The notes under the pieces: generated by a model | Seen by the model: the letters and a program-made list of their open reading frames with translations, nothing else | Database searches by the model: none | Told to the model about the DNA's origin: nothing | Source of the DNA: an uncultured Lachnospiraceae bacterium | GTDB taxonomy: Bacteria; Bacillota; Clostridia; Lachnospirales; Lachnospiraceae | Reading direction: 5' to 3' | Assembly (NCBI GenBank): GCA_934339135.1 | Contig: CAKRHP010000024.1 | Span: forward strand, 1-33,884 | DNA: 33,884 bases | Part shown: positions 7,567 through 15,223 of the stretch, piece after piece | Layout of the letters: the number at the start of each line of letters is the position of its first letter | Position numbering within the stretch: the stretch's first letter is position 1 | Made by a program: the position numbers and the translations under genes

Positions 7567-10251
7567 ATGAGAAAAACAGGAAAAAAACTGATTGCCGTGA
7601 TTGCAGCGGTCAGTATGACGGTGAGCATGATTCCGACCAATGGACAGGCGGCGGCTCGCAGCATTTCCGTCAAGCAGACGGCAAAGGCTTCAGAAATATC
7701 GGAAAATGTTCAAAATGCAGCAAAACAGAAAGCGAAAGACGATACGGCAGATGCGGAGGTTACCTTCTCCAAAGCAAGTGGTACCTATGAGGAGGCATTC
7801 CAGCTGGAGATTAGTGGAAAAGAGGGGGATACGGCACTTTATTATACAACGGATGGAAGTGATCCTTCTGATCCGGACAATGAAAACAGGATTCCATATC
7901 AGGATGGAGGAATTGCTATTACAGAACGGTCGGACGATGAAAATGTGTTGTCTGCAATAGATCCGATCTTGTTTGACAGTGTCAATGTAACGGCGTCAAA
8001 GGATGGAAAAAGTTTTAAAAGTACCATTCAGAAGCCATCTAAAGAAGCAGTAGACAAATGCACCGTGATCAAAGCGGCAGCGCAGCATGCAGATGGTACA
8101 TATTCTGCAGTATTTACCAATACTTATTTTGTGGGTGATATGGCGCAGCATATTGCCGGCATCAGCAAGAGCTGCAAGGCGGCAGGAAAGGATCTTGCCG
8201 TCATGTCCATCAGTATGGATGCCGATGATCTGTTTGATTCCGCAAAGGGAATATATGTAAAGGGAGATGTTTTTGAAAAGGCATTACAGGAATATCTGGC
8301 GGGAGGAAACAAGCTTAATGGATCGGATACCTGCCGTAAGTTAGATGCAAATTACAAGCAAAAGGGAAAGGATTGGGAAAGAAAGACCCATATTGACTAC
8401 TTTGAGAGTGATGGCAGCAAGACAAAGTGCAAGTTGCAGCAGGATTGTGGTATCCGTATTCAGGGCAATTATTCCAGATCCGACTATCAGAAGAGTTTTC
8501 GTCTCTACGCCAGGGATGAATATGGAAAGAAAAATTTCAAGTACGATTTTTGGGACAGTGCTTTGGATGATCAGGGAAAAGTCATTAACAAATATAAAAA
8601 GATCGTTCTCCGGAATGGAGGAAACTGCGCATTCACCACGAAGTTTTCTGATTCCTACTGGCAGTCACTGCTTCAGGACATTGACTGCGATAACCAGAGT
8701 GCCCGTCCGTGTGTAGTTTATCTGAATGGTGAGTACTGGGGTGTTTACATTCTTCAGGATGATTTCTGTGGTGCCTATATGGAGAACAAACATGGTGTCA
8801 ACAAAGATGACGTGGTAATTTATAAGGGCGATGCGGAGGCAATCCAGCCACTGGGGTATAAACTGGATGAAGGAGAACTTCCGGAGGGTGTTACAGACGA
8901 GGATTATTACCTGAAGGATCTCGAGAACTTTATGAGTACCCATACAGACGTCAAAGATCAGAAGGATTATGATGCGCTTGCGGCGATGGTGGATGAGGAT
9001 TCTATCATAGATTATTTTGCGACAGAGGTGTGGATCAATAACAAATGGGACTGGCCGGGCAAAAACTGGTCCATGTGGAAATCGACTGTAACCGATGAAG
9101 CCAATCCGTATGCGGATGGCAAATGGCGTTTTATGGTATATGATGTGGAGTTTGGCGGGATCAGTGGTGTTTCGGACAGGACAGGAAATGCCATAGAGGA
9201 AGCCAAGCTGCTGCAGACCGGCACGGCTCAAAAGAGTAATACAAATAAGAATTACGACAAACCACATGTCAGATGCTTCGCATTGATGATGACCAATGAA
9301 ACATTTCGGGAAAAATTTATTGCACGTATGGAAAGCTTTTCCGGTGGAATGTTTGCGTATGATCGTGCAATTAAAAATGCGGATTTGTTTCAAGGGGTCT
9401 ATCAGCCGATCCTACAGCAGTTTTTTGATCGTTTTCCGACGGGAAGCGGAGCATCCGCCGATCAGGCGATCAATGGAGACGGAAGGACAAATTATGGCAG
9501 TCTGAGGGCTATCAGAGATTTTGTAAATGGACGAGATAAGCAGGTGGCAAAGATATCTACGTATATCCGTAACCAATATAAATCAGCGGATGTGTCACCA
9601 TCTCCGGTGCCGACAGATAAAGCAGATCCATCTGCTTCAACGGAACCGACAAAGATTCCGGAAGTACCGGAAAATAGTCCGTCAGCAGGACCGGCACAGT
9701 CAAGTGAAGGACCGGTGCAGACAGCAGCTCCCGAGGAACCAAAGAAGAACTCTGCCCAAAAGGAAAAATTGCCGGATGGCACTGTTGTTGTGAAGAAAAC
9801 AGACAAAAACGGGAAGGTTATGTCTACAAAATATGAGACAAAGACAGGCGTGTATCTTCTGAAATCAGATCATACACTCTGTTACCAGAAGGAAAATCAT
9901 ACTGCATTGAAAAATAAGACATCTGTGATCATTAGAGATGTTGAAAAAATTAATGGAAGATCGTTTAAAATATCAGAAATAGAAAAGGGAACCTTTCAGG
10001 GATTATCCAAACTGAAAAAGATCACGATAGGCAAAAATATCGTTACCATAGAAAAGGATGCATTCCGTGACTGCCGCAGTCTGAAAAAAATAACGATCCG
10101 ATCCGTTCACTTAAAGAATGTAGGGAAAAATGCGATCAAAGGTGTCCATAAAAAGGTACAGATCATCTGCCCAAAGGGAAAGAAAAAAGCATATCAGAAG
10201 CTGTTTGTAAAGAAAACAGGTTTTGTGAAAAGATCAATGATCATAAAATAA
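7567..10251 (+). CDS. Secreted CotH-kinase family protein with chitobiase-like and BspA-type LRR domains
   Basis: This 894-aa protein starts with a Sec signal peptide (residues 1-30: MRKTGKK, hydrophobic core, AxA-type end). A chitobiase/hexosaminidase C-terminal-like module follows at about 64-115 (FSKASGTYEEAF, LYYTTDGSDPS). The CotH-kinase domain covers roughly 210-665, with GIRIQGNYSR (295-304), KSFRLYAR, LNGEYWGVY (386-394) and the acidic DVEFGG (526-531), which probably corresponds to the metal-binding Asp region. CotH proteins are atypical kinases that phosphorylate secreted or coat proteins. A Pro/Ser/Thr linker (675-730) leads to a C-terminal LRR_5/BspA-type region (about 795-880). 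The ATG has AGAAAGGAG eight to nine bases upstream. No anchor or sortase motif is seen. The substrate is unknown. The LRR ending resembles that of the secreted protein at 13358-14236. Confidence 0.85.
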   Translation: MRKTGKKLIAVIAAVSMTVSMIPTNGQAAARSISVKQTAKASEISENVQNAAKQKAKDDTADAEVTFSKASGTYEEAFQLEISGKEGDTALYYTTDGSDPSDPDNENRIPYQDGGIAITERSDDENVLSAIDPILFDSVNVTASKDGKSFKSTIQKPSKEAVDKCTVIKAAAQHADGTYSAVFTNTYFVGDMAQHIAGISKSCKAAGKDLAVMSISMDADDLFDSAKGIYVKGDVFEKALQEYLAGGNKLNGSDTCRKLDANYKQKGKDWERKTHIDYFESDGSKTKCKLQQDCGIRIQGNYSRSDYQKSFRLYARDEYGKKNFKYDFWDSALDDQGKVINKYKKIVLRNGGNCAFTTKFSDSYWQSLLQDIDCDNQSARPCVVYLNGEYWGVYILQDDFCGAYMENKHGVNKDDVVIYKGDAEAIQPLGYKLDEGELPEGVTDEDYYLKDLENFMSTHTDVKDQKDYDALAAMVDEDSIIDYFATEVWINNKWDWPGKNWSMWKSTVTDEANPYADGKWRFMVYDVEFGGISGVSDRTGNAIEEAKLLQTGTAQKSNTNKNYDKPHVRCFALMMTNETFREKFIARMESFSGGMFAYDRAIKNADLFQGVYQPILQQFFDRFPTGSGASADQAINGDGRTNYGSLRAIRDFVNGRDKQVAKISTYIRNQYKSADVSPSPVPTDKADPSASTEPTKIPEVPENSPSAGPAQSSEGPVQTAAPEEPKKNSAQKEKLPDGTVVVKKTDKNGKVMSTKYETKTGVYLLKSDHTLCYQKENHTALKNKTSVIIRDVEKINGRSFKISEIEKGTFQGLSKLKKITIGKNIVTIEKDAFRDCRSLKKITIRSVHLKNVGKNAIKGVHKKVQIICPKGKKKAYQKLFVKKTGFVKRSMIIK

Positions 10252-10266
10252 AAAAGAAATGACAAA

Positions 10267-10298
10267 ATGACGGGGCTTTTTTAAGGAAGCCCTGTCAT
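10267..10298. terminator. Stem-loop after the CotH-family gene
   Basis: A 12-bp stem, ATGACGGGGCTT (10267-10278) with AAGCCCTGTCAT (10287-10298), has one G-U pair and a T-rich loop. On the plus strand no T-run follows, so termination efficiency is uncertain. It lies between the CotH-family gene and the sigma factor gene. Confidence 0.55.
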
Positions 10299-10332
10299 TA
10301 TCCGATATAATAATATAAAGATCTGGAAAGGT

Positions 10333-10917
10333 ATGGTTAGAGGTATGGGAGCGGCATCAGACAAAGATGCGGAGAAGATAGCAGATACCGTGCGGCTGGC
10401 TCAAAGGGGAGATCAGGCTTCTTTTATGGAGTTGTATCAGCTTTTTTATCATGAACTATATGCATATGCGTGTTATATGCTGCATCATCCGCAGGACGCA
10501 GAGGATGTAGTGGCTGATACCATTGTGGCAGCTTATGAGTCCATTAGCAGGTTGCGGGATGTTTATCGTTTTCGGCAGTGGCTTTTTAAAATATTATCTA
10601 ATAAATGTAAGAAAAAATTGAAATCCTATGTGGAGAGAAATAAACACCACAGTAGAAATTTTGGGGAAGAGACAGAGAAGGAAAGGGTTCCGGATATCAG
10701 TGACGGAAAGGATTTGGAAAAAGAGGCGACGGACCGGGAGTGGGTGCGTGATGCCTTTGCAGTTCTGACGGATGAGGAACGGTATATTGTCAATTCATTC
10801 CTGCTGGCCGGATATCGTGGCGACGAGATTGCGGAGAGTCTTGGGATTGGAGCAAGTACATTGCGTTCAAAATATCGTCGTGCGCTAATGAAAATGAGAA
10901 AAAAACTGGATTCGTGA
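10333..10917 (+). CDS. RNA polymerase sigma-70 family factor (ECF-like, two-domain)
   Basis: This 194-aa protein has region 2 at about 28-100 (SFMELYQLFYHELYAYA, then DAEDVVADTIVAAYE and FRQWLFKILSNKCKKKL) and region 4 at about 136-192 (LTDEERYIVNSFLLAGYRGDEIAESLGI, then STLRSKYRRALMKMRKKL). These are the two domains of extracytoplasmic-function factors, joined by a charged linker. The start is uncertain: the ATG at 10333 has GGAAAGG only one base away, while an in-frame ATG at 10345 gives the same site a longer spacing. A TATAAT at 10306-10311 could be the -10 box. The next gene begins 18 bp after the stop and encodes a tail-anchored small protein, the position usual for an anti-sigma factor. 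Its regulon is unknown; the flanking surface-protein genes are candidates. Confidence 0.88.
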   Translation: MVRGMGAASDKDAEKIADTVRLAQRGDQASFMELYQLFYHELYAYACYMLHHPQDAEDVVADTIVAAYESISRLRDVYRFRQWLFKILSNKCKKKLKSYVERNKHHSRNFGEETEKERVPDISDGKDLEKEATDREWVRDAFAVLTDEERYIVNSFLLAGYRGDEIAESLGIGASTLRSKYRRALMKMRKKLDS

Positions 10918-10935
10918 AAGGGGGATGTCATAAAC

Positions 10936-11241
10936 ATGAAAGAGAAAAACGGAGTGGAACATCTGGCATCTCATCGGATTCATGGTGTTTTGCCAAAAAA
11001 ATATCATATGCAGTACCGGTCAGGGAGAGAAACGCTTGTGGAAGAGCAGTCTTTAAGGGAAGTGGAGGAGATGATCCTTGCCGCCAGTGAAAATTTAAAT
11101 ACACCTGAGAGTCTGCAACCGGAAAATATGAGCAGAAAGCTGGAGCAGCTTAGAAAGAAACGAATGCATCAGAGAAGATGTATTGCGGTGATATTGATAT
11201 GTGTTATAATTATTATAGCGATGGCATTATTGCTTTTGTAA
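10936..11241 (+). CDS. Small tail-anchored membrane protein, candidate anti-sigma factor
   Basis: I recognise no family in this 101-aa protein. Residues 1-80 are hydrophilic and charged (HLASHRIHGVLPKKYHMQYR, then acidic LREVEEMILAASENL, then basic SRKLEQLRKKRMHQRR). One strong membrane segment follows at about 83-101, ending in four leucines with nothing beyond it. The basic stretch just before the membrane segment predicts a cytosolic N-terminus. The ATG has AAAGGGGG about 11 bases upstream. It lies 18 bp after a sigma factor gene, so a role in holding that factor at the membrane is the natural inference. Typical zinc-type anti-sigma HxxxCxxC residues are absent, as is an extracytoplasmic sensor. 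Confidence 0.7.
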   Translation: MKEKNGVEHLASHRIHGVLPKKYHMQYRSGRETLVEEQSLREVEEMILAASENLNTPESLQPENMSRKLEQLRKKRMHQRRCIAVILICVIIIIAMALLLL

Positions 11242-11308
11242 AGACAAAAGAACCAGTTTCTTTGAGTTGCGAATAGATTCATATTTACATGAAAAATGGA
11301 GATTACAA

Positions 11309-13207
11309 ATGGAAAAACGTAAAACAATAGGGTTGTTTTTTGAAGGGGACGATACCATTCAGGAGGGTGTGATCGCAAAGGCAATATTGAAAGAAGCGAC
11401 AGAGAAGGATTATAATGTGCTAATGTTTCACAGTCTCATGAAGAAACCGCCCTATGAGCAGGGAGAATTGTCGGATGAGGTTGTTTTCGGTGAGGGATCT
11501 ATCTATAAGATTCCGGATTACAACATGTTTGATGGACTTATTGTTTTGGGGGAGATCTTACGCCCCGATCTGATGAGGGAAATTGTTGCAAAAGCGACGC
11601 AGGCAGATATACCGGTCATAGATGTGAATGACAGTTATGATGGCTGTTATCAGATTGGATATAACGATACCATTGGCATGAAGAAAATGGTTCTTCATCT
11701 GATCAGGGAACATCATTGCAGCAATATTTATTTTATATCCGGGTTTAAGGGAAACAAAGAGTCGGAGGACCGGGAAGAGGCATATCGAAGTGCTCTTGAA
11801 GAGGAGGGAATTCCTTTTCGGCCGGAAAATATTGGATATGGTCAGTTTTACCTGAAAGCTGTTGAGGTTGTGAAAGAATATCTGAGCAGCCATGACCTGC
11901 CGGATGCTTTTGTATGTGCGAATGATACCATGGCCATGTTTGTGATCAAGTACTTGAATGATCATGGTTATCAGGTGCCGGAGGATGTCATTGTTACAGG
12001 CTTTGATCATACCAAGGAAGCATCGGAATATCAGCCCTCCATTTCGTCGGTAGAACGTTCGTTGTATGAGTCAGGGACGGGAGCTGTCCATCTTTTGGAA
12101 CAGTGCTGGGAGGGAAAAAGTGTTCCAGGGAGAAGTATGGTGCCGGCGCATCTTGTGCTGAATCAAAGTTGTGGATGTACGGAGCATACCAAGCTGGATC
12201 TTAACCGGATCAATCAGGAAAAACTTCGGGATATTACCAGACGGGATATGTTTATTCATCATATCACGGAGCTTTGGAGAGATGTATCTACGAAAAAATC
12301 CGTAGAAAATATGCTGGAAGTAATATGTTCCTATTTGGAATTTTTTGAATGGGAAGCATTTAATTTCTGTATTTGTGATGACATTATCACGCAGGGAATC
12401 AAAAGAAGTAAAAGAATTCATGGTTACTCTCAGAATATGACACTCGTCAAATGCCGGAAGGGAAAACCTTTGGAGATGGAACCGGTATTTTATCCGGATA
12501 TTTTACCACCTCTTGATCTGCAGGGGCAGGAGGGGGTTCAATTATCCTTTGTACCCCTCTATCTGAATCAGAGAACCGTGGGATATCTGTGGATCTCTGC
12601 CAGATACTGCATGCAGGAGGCCGCGATGGTTTATGCCATGCTGACAGTTATGAATAGCGTAATTATTGATCTGTGTCTTCTTAAAGAAAAGGATACCCTG
12701 GTGGATAAGCTGGATAGCATGTATGTGCGGGATGAATTGACGAAGTTGTATAACCGCTTTGGTATGAGACGTTTTGTAGAGAAGATTCTGGAGGTTGCAA
12801 AGCGTGATGAAAGATTTATTATGTGCATTGAGCTGGATCTGGATGGTTTAAAGAAAATTAATGATACCTATGGCCATGATGCGGGAGATAATGCTATTGT
12901 CCAGGTGGCCAATGCCATGCGGCAGGCATCAGAGCGCCGGGAGGTTTGTATCCGGAGCGGGGGAGATGAATATCTTGTTTTTGGCATTGCGGAAAAGGAA
13001 AGTGATGCGGCAGCTTTTATACAAAGAGTAGAGGAATATCTGGAGGAGTATAATGAACGAAATCAATGGCCGTATGAGGTGGCATGCAGCTGTGGATATT
13101 GTGTTCATCCGGCAATGGAGATAAAGTCTCTGGAGGAGATGGTGACAGAGGCCGACAAGATGCTGTATCAGGTGAAAGCGCGTAGGAAGACGATACGGAC
13201 ATCGTAA
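11309..13207 (+). CDS. Diguanylate cyclase with N-terminal LacI-type ligand-binding domain
   Basis: This 632-aa protein begins with a LacI/PBP1-type sugar-binding fold (residues 5-290: KTIGLFFEGDD, FDGLIVLGE, PDAFVCANDTMA, VIVTGFDH, closing with LNQSCGCT). A linking region of about 290-465 includes a GAF-like segment. A GGDEF domain follows at 470-630 with DELTKLYNRFG, DLDGLKKINDTYGH (510-523) and the active-site loop GGDEY (551-555). It has no helix-turn-helix, signal peptide or membrane segment, so it should be a cytosolic enzyme making c-di-GMP in response to a small ligand. GGDEY is a permitted variant; no RxxD inhibitory site is seen before it. The ATG at 11309 has GGAGA six bases upstream, better than the upstream in-frame ATG at 11267. 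It is 67 bp downstream of the tail-anchored protein gene. Confidence 0.88.
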   Translation: MEKRKTIGLFFEGDDTIQEGVIAKAILKEATEKDYNVLMFHSLMKKPPYEQGELSDEVVFGEGSIYKIPDYNMFDGLIVLGEILRPDLMREIVAKATQADIPVIDVNDSYDGCYQIGYNDTIGMKKMVLHLIREHHCSNIYFISGFKGNKESEDREEAYRSALEEEGIPFRPENIGYGQFYLKAVEVVKEYLSSHDLPDAFVCANDTMAMFVIKYLNDHGYQVPEDVIVTGFDHTKEASEYQPSISSVERSLYESGTGAVHLLEQCWEGKSVPGRSMVPAHLVLNQSCGCTEHTKLDLNRINQEKLRDITRRDMFIHHITELWRDVSTKKSVENMLEVICSYLEFFEWEAFNFCICDDIITQGIKRSKRIHGYSQNMTLVKCRKGKPLEMEPVFYPDILPPLDLQGQEGVQLSFVPLYLNQRTVGYLWISARYCMQEAAMVYAMLTVMNSVIIDLCLLKEKDTLVDKLDSMYVRDELTKLYNRFGMRRFVEKILEVAKRDERFIMCIELDLDGLKKINDTYGHDAGDNAIVQVANAMRQASERREVCIRSGGDEYLVFGIAEKESDAAAFIQRVEEYLEEYNERNQWPYEVACSCGYCVHPAMEIKSLEEMVTEADKMLYQVKARRKTIRTS

Positions 13208-13357
13208 CAGAAAGATTTTTTGATCATTCAAAAACAATTTGCCATTTTTCTGCCCCATAAATAATTGTATTATGACACAGTTTCGTCTCTAAATTGACGT
13301 ATTGGGACAGTAGTATATGCAATATCAAATATTTCATATACGAATGGAGGAATTGAC

Positions 13358-14236
13358 ATGAAGAAAAAATCAATAGCAATGATATTAAGTTTATCCCTGG
13401 TTTTGACGGGAACAGGAGTGGGGACGGTGCCGCAGAAGGCAGCAGCAGAAAACAGTCATGTTGTGACAGAAGTGGCACTGGACACAGAAAATACGGGTGC
13501 GCCTGTGGAAACCGGTACCCCGTCACAGCTTCCGGAGAACACTCCGGCAGCAACGGTAACCCCAACAGCAGTGACGACTGTCCCACCAGAGACCACGAGT
13601 TCTCCGGCTGCTACAACGACTCCGGCAGCGATTACGACGAATGCCGCTTTGAAGGCCGGAGAAAAATTTACTTCCGGTAACTTTGTATATCGTGTCATTG
13701 CGGAGGAAGCAGGGGATGTGAAAGCATCTGCTAAGGTGATCGGGTTAAGTGACACAGGAAAAACCAAAACAAGCGTAACGATTCCGGCAACGGTTACAAC
13801 CCGGAATGTATCTTATCTTGTCAGTGGCATCAGAGAAAAGTCCTTTAAGAATAATAAAAAACTGACGACGGTGAAGATAGGAAAGAATGTTACCTACATT
13901 GGCCGGTATGCATTTCAGGGAATGACGTCGCTTTCTTCTCTTACAATGGGAAGCGGTGTGACAGAAATTAGAAAATATGCATTTGCAGGATGCAAATCTC
14001 TTCGTAAAGTGACGATTACGGCGAAAACGAAATTTATCGGGGAAAAAGCATTTCAGAACTGCAAAAAGCTGAAGGCAGTGATCGTAAATTCTAAGAAGAT
14101 CAATACCATTAAAAGCAATGCATTCCGTTATGTGAAGAGCGGCTGCTATATGGTAGTTCCTTCCGGCAAAAAGAATACTTACCGTTCCCTGCTGCTGGGA
14201 GCAAAGGCTTCTAAGATCAAGCTTTATGTATATTAA
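13358..14236 (+). CDS. Secreted BspA-type leucine-rich repeat protein
   Basis: This 292-aa protein has a Sec signal peptide (residues 1-30, ending KAAAE). A Pro/Thr/Ala-rich low-complexity stretch covers 45-98 and probably serves as a wall-spanning or glycosylated spacer. From about 150 to 260 there are four to five LRR_5 repeats built on IGxxAFxxCxxLxxVxI (IREKSFKNNKKLTTVKI, IGRYAFQGMTSLSSLTM, IRKYAFAGCKSLRKVTI, IGEKAFQNCKKLKAVIV). A cap with PSGKKNTYRSLLL closes the protein. Repeats of this kind mediate adhesion in other bacteria; the ligand here is unknown. The ATG follows TGGAGGAA by seven to eight bases. No sortase motif is visible. A terminator follows the gene. Confidence 0.87.
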   Translation: MKKKSIAMILSLSLVLTGTGVGTVPQKAAAENSHVVTEVALDTENTGAPVETGTPSQLPENTPAATVTPTAVTTVPPETTSSPAATTTPAAITTNAALKAGEKFTSGNFVYRVIAEEAGDVKASAKVIGLSDTGKTKTSVTIPATVTTRNVSYLVSGIREKSFKNNKKLTTVKIGKNVTYIGRYAFQGMTSLSSLTMGSGVTEIRKYAFAGCKSLRKVTITAKTKFIGEKAFQNCKKLKAVIVNSKKINTIKSNAFRYVKSGCYMVVPSGKKNTYRSLLLGAKASKIKLYVY

Positions 14237-14283
14237 TACGAAATCCTTCTATAACAACTAAATTAACAGTAACTTAAGATCAG

Positions 14284-14334
14284 AGTCTCACAGATGAATC
14301 GCATTCCGGCGGCAGTCTGTGAGATTCTTTTGTT
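14284..14334 (+). terminator. Rho-independent terminator after the LRR gene
   Basis: The 11-bp stem AGTCTCACAGA (14284-14294) pairs with TCTGTGAGATT (14316-14326), with one G-U pair and a 21-base loop. CTTTTGTTTG follows. Confidence 0.75.
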
Positions 14335-14364
14335 TGTAATAAAATAATAATACAGTCTGCAAAA

Positions 14365-14381
14365 TTTAAGAATATCTTAAA
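14365..14381. promoter_or_regulatory. Perfect palindrome, possible operator for the ABC operon
   Basis: TTTAAGAATATCTTAAA is a perfect 7-3-7 inverted repeat about 100 bp before the ABC transporter ATPase gene. No T-run follows it and no clear -35/-10 pair is seen nearby. A dimeric regulator site is possible, but a chance AT-rich palindrome cannot be excluded. Confidence 0.3.
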
Positions 14382-14481
14382 GATTGTGAAAAAAATATAT
14401 GGTATTCTGTAGAAGTAGTGTGGAGAACTGGGGAAACATTGTAGGGAAACACACAGGAAATTTAAGAAAGGAGGGGGAACC

Positions 14482-15204
14482 TTGGGAGAACCGGAAACAA
14501 ATAATAAAGGGGAATCACGCAAGTGTGTCATTGATGTCAAGGATCTTTATAAGATATATCCCATTGGCAAAAATGAAGTCCGTGCGCTGAATGGTGTCAG
14601 TTTCCAGGTGTATGAGGGAGAGTTTTGTGCCATTGTAGGTACATCCGGCTCCGGAAAATCTACATTGTTGAATATGCTTGCCGGATTGGAAAAGCCTACG
14701 AAAGGACAGATCATGGTAGCCGGTGAGCGTATTGACAAGTACAAGGAGAATCGACTGGTGCAGTTTCGCAGGGAAAAGGTAGGATTTATTTTTCAATCTT
14801 TTAATCTGATCCCGACGATGAATGCGGTAGAAAATGTGGCTTTGCCGCTAGTATTCCGTGGCATATCCAAAACTGTCCGGATGAAGCGGGCGCAGAAGAT
14901 GATCGATCTGGTGGGCCTTAAGAAATACCGTTTACATAAGCCGAATCAGATGTCCGGAGGACAGCAGCAGCGCGTAGGTATGGCAAGAGCTCTGGTTTTG
15001 AATCCAAGTATTGTTTTTGCAGATGAGCCAACCGGTAATCTGGATTCCAATACATCGGCAGAGATGATGGAACTGATGCGCCATGTGCTCAGCGAGAGGG
15101 GAAAAACGCTGGTAATGGTTACACATGACAATGATCTGGCTGCTTTGGCAGACCGACAGATACGGATCAAGGATGGCAAGATTGTGGAAAATGTACAGGA
15201 ATGA
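14482..15204 (+). CDS. ABC transporter ATP-binding protein (MacB/LolD type)
   Basis: This 240-aa ATPase has Walker A GTSGSGKST (53-61), the Q-loop in FIFQSFNLIP, signature MSGGQQQR (157-164), Walker B IVFADEP (177-183) followed by TGNLDS, and the switch His in VTHD (215). These fit the MacB/LolD/FtsE group, which drives mechanotransmission or lipoprotein/peptide export rather than import. The best start is the TTG at 14482, four to five bases after a very strong AAAGGAGGGGG; the next in-frame ATG lies far inside. The two following genes are a surface protein and an FtsX-like permease, which should be its partners. Confidence 0.93.
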   Translation: MGEPETNNKGESRKCVIDVKDLYKIYPIGKNEVRALNGVSFQVYEGEFCAIVGTSGSGKSTLLNMLAGLEKPTKGQIMVAGERIDKYKENRLVQFRREKVGFIFQSFNLIPTMNAVENVALPLVFRGISKTVRMKRAQKMIDLVGLKKYRLHKPNQMSGGQQQRVGMARALVLNPSIVFADEPTGNLDSNTSAEMMELMRHVLSERGKTLVMVTHDNDLAALADRQIRIKDGKIVENVQE

Positions 15205-15223
15205 AGAAAAAGGGGAATCCGAA

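Noticed and set aside
15125..15223. Longer start for the S-layer-like surface protein
   Set aside because: It would overlap the ATPase gene by 80 bases; the ATG at 15224 has AGGGGA and gives a normal signal peptide.
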